64,000 bases of DNA from Kingdonia uniflora (taxonomy: Eukaryota; Streptophyta; Magnoliopsida; Ranunculales; Circaeasteraceae), in NCBI GenBank assembly GCA_014058105.1, contig JACGCM010002435.1, positions 1,674,001 to 1,738,000 on the forward strand, read 5' to 3'. Positions within the stretch are counted from its first letter, which is position 1. Every line of letters begins with the position of its first letter. Shown in pieces: positions 23,760-35,280 of the stretch. The notes beneath the pieces were generated by a model. That model did no database searches. It was given only the letters and a program-made list of their open reading frames with translations, and had not been told where the DNA came from. The position numbers were made by a program, and so were the translations under genes.

Positions 23760-24690
23760 GAGGGATTTAGCGTAATATCGTTTCAATCTTTTATTATTCC
23801 AAGGGTTTGGCATGCGAACATCGTCCTTTGTTATGAGGTAGTAAGATCCGAGGCCAGTTCATCCTACCACTAGAAATAGACCTTCCCAATTCTCTATGAG
23901 CTTCCCAATGTTCAATTCTTTTCAGCTTTAAGGGATCTCACGGAGGACTAGGCCATTGATTTGGAACTCTCGACTACGAACTCTTCTATTATATGAGCTG
24001 GCTAGCATCTGATGACAGCAGCCCATGCTGGCAACTGCTCGGGCTAGTTTTTCATCGATCCAGTTCAAGTTACAGGATAACTCAAATTCATTCTCCTCAT
24101 CAATTAAGTCGTGATCTCAGACTGGGTGATGATATTCTGTTGGAATAACAACCTCTATCCTTTAAGTAAGGAGAAAGGAGGAACATCATGTAGACTGTCT
24201 CGGTATAGTACGGTAAGCTCACAGAACATGTGGTAGTTCTCGTACCTAATTTCCTTTCTTCTATGACTTGAGTCATTTCTTGATTCCATCAACGATTGTC
24301 TTGTTCATAATTTTGGCATGCCCATTGCCTTGAGGGTAATAGGGATTGGATGGTAAATGAATAATGTTGTATTTGTTGAGGAATACTACTACCTTTCTCA
24401 AACAAATTGTGATCCGTTATCGATTCGAATCAGGTGAGGGCAGTCAAATTGTGTAATGATATGCTCCTAGATAAATGAGATGACTTCTTCTCGAGTTTGA
24501 TAAAGAGGAACTGCTTCAGCCTACTTCGTAAAGTAATCCATTGCTACGAGTAAGAACTTACGGCTACCCGGTAGGTTTGAGAATTCACCCACTAGATCGA
24601 GTGCCCACCTTTTGAAAGGCCAAAATACTTTACTAGAATGGAGCTCGAGAGTAGGGGCTCATATTTGATGAGCATGTCGTAGGCTCGATA
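23760..24690 (-). pseudogene. Integrase of E3A, decayed
   Basis: On minus the core reads LVAMDYFTK followed by a stop, EVISFI, then RIDNGSQF and YYPQGNGHAKIMNKTI. The first two catalytic Asp residues (MDYF and IDNG) are kept, but the expected Glu (usually QAE) is Lys (HAK). The C-terminal block, with the usual NWEGP region, reaches 23.8 kb. Stops occur throughout. The N-terminal zinc domain is missing because the sequence breaks near 24.7 kb. Confidence 0.75.
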
Positions 24691-24699
24691 ATCACATCC

Positions 24700-25195
24700 C
24701 GTGGTTACCTATATTCTAATTGAGCTTCGTGCAATTGATTCATCGTTCTCGCAGTGCCTCTCTTCAATCTCCCACCAAAGCTTTCAAGCTTAAAACTCAC
24801 AAGCTTCCAAATCAAATTAGGGTTTTTAAAATTTTAAGATCGATTTAATTTGAGGGTTAATTCATGTTGAATCTCTCGTTGAATTCTTACCTCTTTCAAA
24901 ATATCTCAAACCCTAAAATAGATATAGAAGAGTTGATTTGATAAAATTAAAAATGAACCTAGTAAAATTAAAAATTCCGTACTCTGTTCGAATAAAAAAT
25001 ATAGTCTATTGGAACAGTGAGGTTCTTGCCCTTGTGTATTTGAATAGAACCAAAGTCTATTCAAATAGGACTAAGTCTATTCGAACAAAAAATAATTTTC
25101 TTAAAAAAACACAACTCTTTTGTAATTTTGTAAAACACTAAAGGGCTAGAGTAATTGATCAAAGAGGTAAAAAACTAACGTACCTGTTCAGTGTC
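24700..25195. other. Unassigned DNA left of copia insertion
   Basis: No gene is supported. The stretch contains several TTCGAA-type words (CTGTTCGAATAAAAAA, GTCTATTCGAACAAAAAA), similar to motifs in the neighbouring copia LTR. Together with 28027-28234 it forms the interrupted target of that insertion. Confidence 0.35.
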
Positions 25196-25200
25196 AGTCC

Positions 25201-25876
25201 TGTTAGGAATACGGCTCAAAAATTAGGAAAGTCGTTCGAATGACAGAGTTTCAGTTGAAGTTGTTCAAACAAGAAAGTTTCAGTTAAAGTCATTCGAACA
25301 ACTTCTAAGGTCGTTCGAACAAAAATAGCTCTTGGGCCCAAATTCTAGTGGATTGTCTAATGGTCGTTCGAATGACTTAATGACTCATTCGAATGAAATT
25401 GACTTTGTTTGTTTGTTTTTAAGTTCGTTTTGAAGGGGATTTGATCCAAAGCGATGGATTATCTCGCGATGCGTATTTTGGAAATGACCTAATGGAAAGC
25501 CAATAAATAGATAGTGTATGTTAAAGGCCTTTAGACTGTGAGAAGAGTTAGAGAGAAAAATGGGAGAAATCTAGGGTTTAGCTCTGGAGAGGTTTCTTGT
25601 GTTTTCTTTCTAGGGTTTCTTGCTGTGATTATCTGTAAGGGTAGAGGTGAGATTTGAGTGGCCTCTAAAACTTCTTGTAACCCTTTGTGTAATAATAAAT
25701 TCGTCGTGCTTGTCAGGGGTGGTTTAAATCCTGTTTAGGGTTTCCACCTAATTAAACCTTATGTGTGTGATTTATTACTTTGGATTGAATTCTTTATAAT
25801 TAGTTTATAGATCTTTGATTCTTGCTAAATCGTATTATGCTTCCGCATTGCGATTTTCCCCCTCGGTTTCCCAATA
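25201..25876 (+). repeat. 5' LTR of the copia element
   Basis: 676 bp, starting TGTTAGGAATACGGCTC and ending in CCCAATA, where the 3' LTR has TTCTAACA. The first 200 bp contains at least six variants of GTCGTTCGAACGAC. Confidence 0.92.
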
Positions 25877-25896
25877 ATTGGTGTCAGAGCGAGGTT
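25877..25896 (+). promoter_or_regulatory. Primer-binding site, initiator tRNA-Met type
   Basis: ATTGGTGTCAGAGCGAGGTT directly follows the 5' LTR. The usual plant copia site is TGGTATCAGAGC; here one position differs (GTGTC for GTATC). Confidence 0.85.
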
Positions 25897-26039
25897 TGGG
25901 GCAAGTAGAGTAGCAAAATGGGAAGATCTAAGTATTCTAACGTGATCAAGTTTGATGTGGAGAAGTTCGATGGGAAGATCAATTTAGATTGTAGCAAATA
26001 CAAGTCCAAGATCTTTTGACTCAAGGCGGTTTACGCAAG

Positions 26040-26860
26040 GTACTGAAAGGGAAGCCTATACCTAAAACTCTGGTTGAAGGTATAGCGGCCCAGAGAGTGG
26101 ACGACGATGAAGAAGAGGACTGGGAAGATCTGGATTCAAGGGCTATAAGTGGGATATGCCTTTGTCCCGCTAAGAACGTTTAGGAAAATGTGGCTGGAGA
26201 GAAGACTACAAAGGGTATTTGGGAAAAGCTTGAAAGTTTGTACCAAACGAAGAGTCTTTCAAATCGCTTATGCCTCAAGGAGCAGTTTCATACGCTTAAG
26301 ATGAATGAGGGTACGAACGTTTGTGATCACCTAGGTTCTTTGAACGGGATCGTTTCAGAATTGGAATCGATCAGAGCTAAAGTTGAGGATGAACATAAGG
26401 CGCTTCAACTCATATGGTCTCTTCCGCCTTCCTTCAAGCATCTTTTACCTACGCTGTTGTATGGGAAGGAAACCTAAAGTTTTGAGGAGGTTACAAGTAC
26501 ACTCTTTTTGAAGAGAGAAGGCTTAAGGGTAGCGAATCCTTGGGATAAAACTCTGCAATGGAGGTTACTGGGAAGAGATGCTTTAATAGGCTCAAAAAAG
26601 GAACTTCTTGGAGCTATGGTCAATCGGGTCATTATAGATCGGATTGCAAAGCGAGGAAAGTTAATGGAGCAAGTTCGGCAAGAGGCTCTGAAAGTAACAC
26701 TAAAAAACTGGCAATGGTTTCTAGTAATGATGGTGGCGAGGTACACCTCGTGGTAGCTGCTGATGGTTCTCGCCACGATAGAGGATGGGTGTTTGATAGT
26801 GGGGCTACAATGCACACACAAGGCATGGTTCAACAATTATGCAAGGTGTGAGGGTAGCAA
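26040..26860 (+). pseudogene. Copia gag and protease start, decayed
   Basis: The segment 26190-26477 encodes KGIWEKLESLYQTKSLSNRL, HTLKMNEG and LQLIWSLPPSFKHL, the copia gag (UBN2-type) pattern. In another frame 26558-26851 gives GQSGHYRSDCKA, part of a CCHC zinc knuckle with the first Cys positions lost, then WVFDSGATMH, the copia protease active-site region (DSGA). The frame shifts between the two pieces. Beyond 27060 only eroded traces of the pre-integrase domain remain (for example LYALVGK near 27100). Confidence 0.85.
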
Positions 26861-27354
26861 GTTTGTAATGATGAGCGATGGTTCTCGAAGGCCGATTTTG
26901 GAGAGTGGGTGATATTCGCGTGAGGATGATCGATGGACGCTGGTAGTTCTTCATGATGTTTAACATGTGCCGAGTATGACTCATAATCTAATTTTATTTT
27001 CCAAGTTAGATAATGGGAGTTACAATTACTCCGGACGAGGTGGAGTAATGAAATTTTATCAGAAATCTTCTATGATCATGAAGGGAGTTCTAATAGGAAC
27101 TTGTATGCATTGGTTGGTAAATCAATGGGTGGAGATGTAAAAGTTGCGAGTACTAAGGGAGTTATGGAGATTTCTAGAAAGGGGAATTTAGTTTAAGGTG
27201 GAGCAATGGCATGGTCTACAAGGATGATCAGAAAGCGGGTTCCGATTGGTGGGTCTAGGAAAAGCCTAGACTCGGGTAATTTTCTTAATTAAGAAGTGAT
27301 AAGGATACACGACGAATGCAGTACAAGAAATGGTTTTATCGCCGAGGTGGAGAT

Positions 27355-28021
27355 TGTTAGGAATACGGCTCAAAAACTGGGAAAGTCGTTCGAACGAGTG
27401 AGGAAGTCATTCGAACATCAAAGTTTCCATTGATGTCGTTCAAGCAACTTCTGAGGTCGTTCGAGCGAAAATAGCTATTGGGCCAAAATTCTAGAGGATT
27501 GTCTAATGGTCGTTCGAGCGACTTAATGACTCGTTCGAACGAAATTGGCTCTATTTATTTGTTTTTAAGTTCGTTTTAAAAGGGATTTGATCAAAAGCGA
27601 AGGATTATCTTGTGATGCATATTTCGGAGATGACCTAATAAAAAGCCTATAAATAAAGAGTGTATGTTAAAGGCCTCTAGACTATGAGAAAGAGTTAGAG
27701 AGAGAATGGGGAAAAATCTAGGGTTTAACTTTGGAGAGGTTTCTTGTATTTTCTTTCTAGGGTTTCTTGCTAGGATTATCTATAAGGGTAGAGGTGAGAC
27801 TTAAGTGATCTCTGGAACTTCTTGTAACCTTTAGTGTGATAATAAATTTTTCGTGCTTGTCGGGGGTGATTTTGATCCTGTTTAGGGCTTCCACCTAATT
27901 AAACCTTGTGTGTATAATTTATTGCTTTGGATTGAATTCTTTATGGTTAGTTTATAGATTTTTGGCTCTTGCCCAATCGTATTGTGCTTCCGCATAGCGA
28001 TTTGCCCCTCGGCTTCTAACA
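27355..28021 (+). repeat. 3' LTR of the copia element
   Basis: 667 bp, TGTTAG...CTAACA, preceded by the polypurine tract GAGGTGGAGAT and followed by the target duplication AGTCC. Point differences and small indels from the 5' LTR show that the insertion is not recent. Confidence 0.93.
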
Positions 28022-28026
28022 AGTCC

Positions 28027-28234
28027 AGCTATAGTCGTTCCACGTACACTCTCTGACGATGAATAACCATGAGATAGTGTTGATACTTACTTTAAGCACG
28101 AATTGAAACCAATACTAAAAATGGATTTTTCATGGCCCTAATCCAAAATTGATACACAGTTATCTTAAATTATTCTTTATTGTCATCAACGGTTCATATT
28201 CTAAAGAGTGTTCTTTTATTGGATCAGTGTAAGC
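28027..28234. other. Unassigned DNA right of copia insertion
   Basis: Continuation of the sequence interrupted by the copia element. It is AT-rich; no gene or repeat was recognised. It abuts the LTR end at 28235. Confidence 0.35.
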
Positions 28235-28430
28235 TGTAAGGCCCTAATTTCGTAGTAGCTTGAAATAGCTCAAAATAGCTCGAAATAGCTCTTACAACAA
28301 ATATACCTGTGATAAGAATTAATATAACCCAATATAGAAATGACACAGGTGATTAGCGTGGAAACCTTTGAATAGGTAAAAACAACGACATCGACTTAAG
28401 GATTTCGTAACTGTGATTCTCCCTATAAAG
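28235..28430 (-). repeat. 3' LTR fragment of E3B
   Basis: TGTAAGGCCCTAATTTCGTAGTAGC through GGTGATTAGCGTGGAAACC closely matches 32732-32900. Similarity stops near 28420-28430, so only the last 190 bp or so of the LTR remains. It includes the word AGCTYGAAATAGCT repeated two to three times. Confidence 0.85.
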
Positions 28431-28499
28431 TAAATAATCAAGTGTGGTTATATTGAATCTGCTCATTCGCTTAGGGACAAAGGTTGTATAGTCGATCAT

Positions 28500-30360
28500 T
28501 TTTCCACTCTTTTTGTATTGCTCGGAGTAGTGATGTACGATCAGTAATGAGTCTATATAGACTGAGAGCTAAGGAACGCCAATCTCCAATGCCATATCGA
28601 GACCATGGATTAATGCTTTGCATTCTGTAATATTGTTGGAGGCTTCAAATTTGAGGCATACGGATTTCTTAATTCTGTCATTTAAGGGAGTAATCAGTAT
28701 GATTTCGATCCCTGACCCTGCGAGTCTTGCTTATCCATCTATCATCCCTTTCGTGTAACCCATTCAGCTCGTTCATCAAAGGGCTTGGTAGGTGGATTTT
28801 CTATGAGTTCTTCTATGAGATCAGGATCGTGCTCTATCCAATCTGGATCTTCTACTAGGAAGTTTGCTAGAAAATCAGCCACTGTTTAGCTATTTTTCAA
28901 TACTCCTTGTTCAAATTTAATATCATGCTCCCCCAAACTTACTCACCACTGTTGTACTCTTCTTGATTTTAATTTTTTGCCGAAGTGGGTAGTTCGTCAT
29001 GACTTTGACTGAATGAGCTCAAAAGTAGCGCTTGAGCTTCTACGAAGTGTAAACGAGGATTAGAAGGAGTCGCTCGATCTTAGAATATCTTATTTCTACC
29101 GGTGTGAGGGTTTTGCTTATAAACACTGGCTTATTGATCTTTATTTCAAGGCAAATAAGAACTGAGCTGATGGAATTATCTATAACTGCAAGGTAGATGA
29201 TAAATTCCACATTGTCTACTGGGGTACTCATTACAGGAGATTTCCCAATATAGACTTTGAGTTCTTGAAAAGCTAATTCACATTCTTTTGTTGATTCGAT
29301 CTCTTCCTTTGGTCAAATTTTGCTTCTTTTGGTACATCCTCAAAGTAATAAAAATAACCATTGACATTGATCTGAAGACTTCGAAACAAATCTGTTGATA
29401 GGTACAATCTTGCCATCGAGTTTCTGTACATCCTTCTTTGCTTTTGGAGAGAGCATGTTGAGTAAAACTTGAATCTGATCTGGAACAACTTTGTTCCCCT
29501 TCTTGCTGATGAGATGTCCCAGGAACATGCCCGAGTGTACTCTGAATTAACATTTATCTGAATTAAGCTTCATCCGGTATGATCATAAAATGTATAAGAC
29601 TGTATTGAGACCTGTAATATGATCCTTCTTCTATAAGCTTTTGCAGAGCAGATCGTCAATATGTACTACTTCAACAATTTTCCCCAAGTGTACTTTGAGC
29701 ATAGCTGTCATTAACCTTTAATAAGTTGCTCTGGCGTTCTTCAGTCTGAAAGGCTTGACTCTGTAATAGTAGAGCCCCCTTTCAGTGATGAAAGTTGTTT
29801 TCTCTTAATCGTCGTCTAAGAAGAGGAATCTGGTTGTATCCCGAAGCAGCATCATCATAGATAGTAGCTCATGACTTGCTGTAGAATCATGAATTTGATA
29901 AATAATTGGAAGACGAAAGCTATCCTTTGGTGTGTACTTGTTTAGATCTGTAAAATTTATGCAAACTGAAACTTTCCCATTCTTCTTTGGAACTGCGACA
30001 ATATTTGAGATCCAATCCGGGTACTTTGCTTTTCGAATGAATCCTACTTTAATCAACTTATTGATTTCATTGTTAACTTCATCTCTGAGACGAGGTGAGA
30101 GTCTTCTCTATTTTTTCTTTAACTGCAGTGGCTTTGTCATTGATGTTGAATTTTTAACACGTCTTGGCTGGGTCAACTCCTGACATTTTTTTAAAAGTTT
30201 TAGCGAAGACGTCTCGATTTATCTGTAAAAATTGTACGAGGTCGTCCTTCTCTTGTGGGACTAGTTGGGTACTAATATAAGTACCTCTACTAGACCCATC
30301 AATGTCAATGTACCCTGTAGGTTCTTCTGTTGAAGGTTAATTAATCTGTGTTGCCATCTT
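28500..30360 (-). pseudogene. RT and RNase H of E3B, decayed
   Basis: RT fragments: 29805-30056 has WISNIVAVPKKNGKVSVCIN and DLNKYTPKDSF (normally VDFTDLN; the Asp is Asn here). Segments 29278-29553 have FLGHLISKKGN and the KLDGKI region of the RT thumb. The connection 29040-29231 has INKPVFISKTLTPVEIRYS. RNase H remnants to 28.5 kb include LEIGVP and NDRIKKSVCLKFEASNN. Stops and frameshifts are frequent. Confidence 0.75.
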
Positions 30361-30370
30361 TCTGTAATTG

Positions 30371-31030
30371 CTATACAGCAAATCTGTCAAATATGTCTAG
30401 TATGGCAGAGATAGTATTTTCGCAAGCTCGTGAGATCTTTTGACTACCTTTGATTTCATAGATGTTACCGTCATACTTAAAATGAAGTGCTTGATGGTAT
30501 GTGGATATTATTGCTTCCATATTGTGTATCCAGTAGCGGCCCATGATTCTAAGGTAATGGGATTTGGCATTGATGATGTAAAAAACAATGTCGATAGTGG
30601 TGGATCCAGCTGTAATGGGTAGGATGATCTTTCCTACTCGTTCTTCTTTAGATCCATTAAAACCACTAATATCGATGTCGTTTGGTATAACTTGATCTGC
30701 TAATACCATTTGTTCAATTGTACTCTAAAAAAGGATTTCAATACCGCTGTCGGTATTGATCATCATGGTATGCATGACGAATTTCTTCATCTTAAGCATA
30801 ATCACCAGAGCGTCATGATGTAGAAACTTGAAATGACTGATATCGCAATCCTCAAATGAAATCCTAGTTCATCGATTGCTTTATTCAGAAAGGAGTTTAG
30901 CTTATTTATCCTTAACTGTGATGTCACAGCATTCTGTTAACCTCCTCTTCTTGAATCTGGTAAATTTTTTGGTCTGGTGGATCTCGATCATGTTGTTGTG
31001 GTACATGTGGTACAAATATTTTTTCCTAGA
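30371..31030 (-). pseudogene. Protease region of E3B
   Basis: Segment 30371-30709 contains DIDISGFNGSKEERVGKIIL and YLRIMGRYWIHNMEAIIS followed by TYHQALHFKYDG, the flap-to-RT-junction part of a Tat-type protease (normally ILGRxWLHxMxAVPSTYHQxLKF). The DTG active-site segment, expected near 30.73-30.79 kb, is degraded. Confidence 0.65.
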
Positions 31031-32700
31031 CTTGATCTTCGACCTGAACTACTTCGATTTGTGTCTTATAGCTTCCACTTTTGTATCCTTCTAGATCCAT
31101 AATGTACTCATGCATTCTCCCATCTTTGGAAATGTATTCTAGCAATCTCTGTAAAGTATAGTAGTTGTCAGTTGTATGATATGTTATCTTGTGATGCATG
31201 CAGTATGGCTTGCCTTCAATTGGCTCCAGCGGCTGAGATACACGATAGAACTTGTTTTCCTCCAATATGGGAAAGATCGCTGAGATCTGGACATTAATCT
31301 TTGGAAGGACCGGCTTGGGTAGTAAATTACTTTTTTAAGATTTGCTTGTATTTGCTTTAGCCCGCTTTTGATCACCCTGTCTATCCTTCGGTTCACTGTT
31401 GTGATCTGTGTTTTGACCTTTTGTGGTTAGGACATTTTTAGTAGATTTATGCATTTCGGTTATCATCCTTTCCAGGTCGACATACCCATTGACCTTGGTA
31501 ATTATGTCTTCCAAGGTTGAAGGTTTGTTCAAGAGGAGATGTTCCTTCGCTTTGTAATTGATTTGTAGTGCATTGGTAAACGAAGAAATGGTTATTTTCT
31601 TATCTAGATTATCAACCTTATGAGCGAGTTCCAGAAATTTCTTTGTAAAAACCTTGAGCTTCTCCCCTTGAGACTATTTGAAACTAATAAGAGTGTACAA
31701 ATTATCTTCTTTGTCTTTATTGTGAGTATACATTTTGATAAAAAAAAATTATAGTTGGTCAAATGTGAGGATTAAATCTTCAGGTAGAGAATAGAACCAC
31801 CGGAGCGGTTCTCCCAGTAGGTTTGTGGCAGACGACACAGAATGTGGTTTAAGTTGGAATACAATCCCAGCGAGTCACAGAATTGCTGAATATGTTCTTT
31901 TGGATCGGTGTATTTGTATATACGTATCTTCGGAGTATGGAAACCTGTCGGCACTTCTATATCAAATAATTCTTTGGCGATCGGACTACCTTGCAATTTA
32001 GTTAAATTGTTCTTATTTTCGAGAGCTTGGGCTTCAATTAACTCCTTGATTCGCTGATCCATGTGTTCTTGTGTGACGTACTATCGTCGTGCTTGAGCGA
32101 CTTGAAGTGCAGGTTGGGGGTTATGACTACTACTACCTTCGCTCAAACGTTCACGAGCTGGTATCCTGGATTGAGGTCGTGGTTCCTCTTCTTAACGCTT
32201 AAAGGGCCTATGTCCTCTACTCATGTCAAACTGATCTTCCCATCCTAAATGAATTGAAGCTTCTAGTACGTATGGGTAGTTACGCAGAAGTCTGGAAGCT
32301 CCTTTGCTAGTTGCTCCTTGAGGTCCCAACCTGTCTCGCGCTGAAACTCTAGAGTTCGCCGGTATTTCATCACGTTCCCTTGAAAGGGGAATTTGTTGAT
32401 TATCTTACAAGGCTTGCAAGGCACTCTGCATCGTTATCATCTGTTCTTCATGTCGCTTAAATTTTGTTTAACGAGCTTGACGCTCACTTTCTAGCTCTTG
32501 ATCGCGGAACTCACAGTCGAGTAACAACTAACGCGCGGGCTCATTTTGTTTCTCTGTTTCGACGTGGAGGTTTGCCCGTAATTATGCGAGCTGATCTGGT
32601 TCAACTGAAATATCATGCTAGACTCCTCTGGTTGGTCGCTTGGAAGTCACCATGATTGAAAATTGATCGTTGAGTAACTATATGCCTTAAGATTTCATGA
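31030..32700 (-). pseudogene. Gag of E3B, decayed
   Basis: From the 5' end in sense (32.06 kb): MDQRIKELIEAQALENKNN, then PTGFHTPKIRIYKYTDPKEH, corresponding to the gag entry PxxFKxPxxxxYDGxxDPxxH (31772-32062). Later comes a zinc-knuckle-like YCMHHKITYHTTDNYYTLQ (31026-31265). The stretch 32.06-32.7 kb holds the charged N-terminal leader in broken frames. Confidence 0.65.
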
Positions 32701-32711
32701 AAATGTCTTCG

Positions 32712-32731
32712 TTCCCACAGACGGTGCCAAA
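32712..32731 (-). promoter_or_regulatory. Primer-binding region of E3B
   Basis: On minus the LTR end CCTTACA is followed by TTTGGCACCGTCTGTGGGAA, the conserved Tat-type junction. Confidence 0.8.
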
Positions 32732-33350
32732 TGTAAGGACATAATTTTGTAGTAGCTTGAAATAGCTCGAAATAGCTCTTACACCAAATGTATCTGTGAC
32801 AAGAATTAGTATAACCCAATATAGAAATGACACAGGTGATTAGCGTAAAAACCTTTGAATAAGTAAAAACCACGACCTCGACTTGAGGATTTAGTAATTA
32901 ACTGTAACTTTATTACTTGAGGTTGATGTTTTGATTACAAATTATGATCTCTTCAGCCTAAATAACTCTATCAATTCTTCTCTAGAACTCATCATTTTTA
33001 TAGACCTCACTCTCAGTTCGTTATCGTGCACAAGCACGTTCTCCTGAAAATGGGTGCAAGTGGCAGTTGGACTTATAACTGCTAGTTCGTGGGAGACAGA
33101 TGTCTCTGACTTGTTTTATCTTATCTGTAGTGCTCGAGCCACGTTTTTCATTGGTTCTAGGTCTAGGTGTCATTGTTGATGGTGTATGTCACGTGTATAT
33201 TATGTGAGTCTGGTATTGTATCAGTTCGAGTTTATCACAGCTCGAGGGACAGGTTCCTATATAGACAGTCTGAATCCAGTAGTAATAGACTTCTTTGTAA
33301 CTTGAGAGTGACTTTCCGCAATCCCTTTGTGTGCTTGTGATGTCTGCTGC
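32732..33350 (-). repeat. 5' LTR of E3B (right boundary approximate)
   Basis: The inner edge TGTAAGG (plus strand) is precise. A TATA box TATAAAAA on minus at 32995-33002 would start transcription about 230 bp before the LTR end. The outer edge lies near the 3' end of the pectinesterase gene (stop codon at 33505), leaving only a short flank. Confidence 0.6.
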
Positions 33351-33504
33351 TCTCGTAAACATCACTTTAAAGATACACTTAACATAGGGCACTTTATAAA
33401 ACAAAAATTAAAACAAGGCAAAGATGACCCTTAACACAGGGCACATTAGTTACAAACTTACACATCAATCAAAGTTAGAAAATATAACATGAAACATGTG
33501 AACC

Positions 33505-35258
33505 TCATACTCCATTGTCGTAAGGAAATGAAGTCGAATCTAGCCATTCTTCCCCTGTGATAAACTCGGAAACGGAGAAGTTCGAAGCATCGTAATACTC
33601 CATAACGTGATATCCCGGCCATGTGACTCGATTATCCGTCCTTGAACCTGGGCCACTATTACCGTACTCTCCATAATACAATGTGCCTAATCCAACATCC
33701 CCTGACCACTCCTTCCACCCTGCCGGTGTTATAAAGTCGTCAATATACGACTCTAGATAAACCGTTCTCGCGTACTCCCTCCACGGCCGCCCTAAATAGC
33801 TCTCCACCATTAAATTACTCTCGTAGAGTTCATCAGACGCTAATATCGAACAATTTTGTATAGAGATCCCAGTGTTCATGTCTGGGGTGTCCCTGGATTG
33901 AGCTGTGATCGCGATATATTGGCCTGGCATGGGCAATTTTGAAATGATATTGCATCCTTGAAACACAACCGCGGCATTTCCAAAGATGTAATCCACGGTT
34001 CCAAATATGTCACATTCCCGGTAGAATTGTCTAAACGAGTGGATGTATAGTGTATCTTGATATCCATTAATGACACACCGATACACCGCAGCTAAGTCTG
34101 CGTTCACCCGAAGAGCAACCGCTTGGTGCTTTTCTGGTCCAGCAGTGTTCTCAAACGTTATGTCCCGTGCCAAGAAACCATCACCGGAAACCGCTGAAAT
34201 AAAAAAATAATTAGTGAAATTTGGACTAATAAATAAGAGGCCTAAAAACTGAGATAGGCGATAAGATTCTACTGAGACTCACCAACAGTAGCAGACCTGA
34301 AAGTAGTCCAACCATCAAACACACTTCTGCTACCAGTAATCACAGTCACATTACTTCCATCTCCCAAAAGAACTATGTTAGTCTTATAGCTCAGGATCTC
34401 AACATTTTCCTCGTAAACCCCTTGTTTAACAAAGATAATCGTACGATCATAACTATTATTCGGAGCATAATGAATCGCATCCATTACTGTCGTGAAATTA
34501 GCGGTCCCGTCTGCTGCCACCGTAAGTGTTTCACTAAGGTCATACCCATCGTCCAAGCTGCTCTCCAATATCCGCCGACTTTTCCTAGACACCCACCTCG
34601 GATAACCCAATAAACGTCGGTTCTTACGACCTTGTAACGGTTTAAACGGTGGTGTAGCAAGAATCGATAAAGAATTGCTAATATACTTATAAGCATTAAC
34701 CATAGAACTCATTAGTACCGGCTTAAATAACCCCGTTGCGGTTTCCAGCCCTTCAAGGCATGTGTTTTTATTCGTGAGTGCCGCACTTAAAAATGCCTTA
34801 GCGTCTGATAATTTACGCGCATCAGATGATGAACTAATCCTGGATACGGATCTTTGTAATGATGACAATGTGATTTGGTGAAGTTCCATGCAATCTTGAA
34901 TAGTACCCCTTTGTTTTTCAACAATGACCTTGTTCCCGGAGTTAAACAACATCTCAGTGAGCTTTTCAGCTTCAGTTGTGGCAAGCTGGAGTGTTTGAAG
35001 GACATAGGTAAGGATAGTTGGGCTAATGTTTATTGAGATTGAAAGCTTTAGGGAATCAAAACAAACATCTGGGTATGGTGTTGCTTTGCAAATAGATTGT
35101 ATTTCCGACAAATGGGTATCTAGTGTTGTAGTAGTATTGAGAGCCCATGTTGTTGAGAGAAAGATTGTGGAGATGAGAAGTAATGTTCTTGGAAGTCTTA
35201 GAAGGAGAGAAGCCATGAGAGATATTGTTAGAGAAAACTGTGTTTGTTTTGGACTCAT
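33505..35258 (-). CDS. Pectin methylesterase with N-terminal PMEI-type pro-region
   Basis: The gene removes methyl groups from cell-wall homogalacturonan. Exon 1 is 35258-34283, a phase-1 intron (34282-34194, GTGAGT...TTTCAG) follows, and exon 2 is 34193-33505; together 1665 nt, 554 residues. The N-terminus is hydrophobic (signal peptide or anchor); a second Met 14 codons in (35216) is an alternative start. The pro-region keeps the four-Cys PMEI pattern (ICKATPYPDVCFD, IQDCMEL, NTCLEGL). Processing sites RRLL and RRIL precede the catalytic domain. Family motifs are present: GVYEENV, QAVALR, GYQDTLY, DYIFGNA and LGRPW, including both Asp and the Arg of the active site. The frame is intact, with many Asn-glycosylation motifs. 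It appears functional and is the only cellular gene recognised here. Confidence 0.95.
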
Positions 35259-35280
35259 GCATATAGAGAAAGAGAGTTAT

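Larger units (their letters stand above)
18700..24700 (-). mobile_element. Ty3/gypsy remnant E3A (accessory ORF, array, integrase)
   Basis: A plus-strand accessory ORF (about 19.0-23.35 kb), a tandem array (23391-23625) and a minus-strand integrase (23.76-24.69 kb) appear in the same convergent arrangement as E1, E4 and E2. The integrase breaks off near 24.69-24.76 kb. RNase H and the upstream parts are not contiguous, although E3B at 28.5 kb carries those domains and may be the displaced remainder. Confidence 0.6.
25201..28021 (+). mobile_element. Short Ty1/copia element, RT-less, with intact ends
   Basis: Two LTRs (25201-25876 and 27355-28021) start TGTTAG; the right one ends CTAACA. The 5-bp target duplication AGTCC occurs at 25196-25200 and 28022-28026. 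A primer site resembling initiator tRNA-Met follows the 5' LTR, and a polypurine tract GAGGTGGAGAT precedes the 3' LTR. The 1.48-kb interior holds only gag, a protease start and a few integrase-leader remnants, so the element cannot move unaided. Confidence 0.95.
28235..33350 (-). mobile_element. Ty3/gypsy element E3B, internally deleted
   Basis: Two LTR copies lie in the same minus orientation: a full-looking one from 32732 and a fragment at 28235-28430. Between them gag, protease, RT and RNase H can be followed. Integrase, array and accessory ORF are missing: RNase H at about 28.5 kb joins directly to the LTR fragment. The right boundary is approximate, since no target duplication was found. 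Confidence 0.7.

Noticed and set aside
24421..24450. GATTCGAATC-type word resembling a tRNA T-loop
   Set aside because: It is part of the integrase coding remnant; no anticodon arm or acceptor stem could be placed around it.
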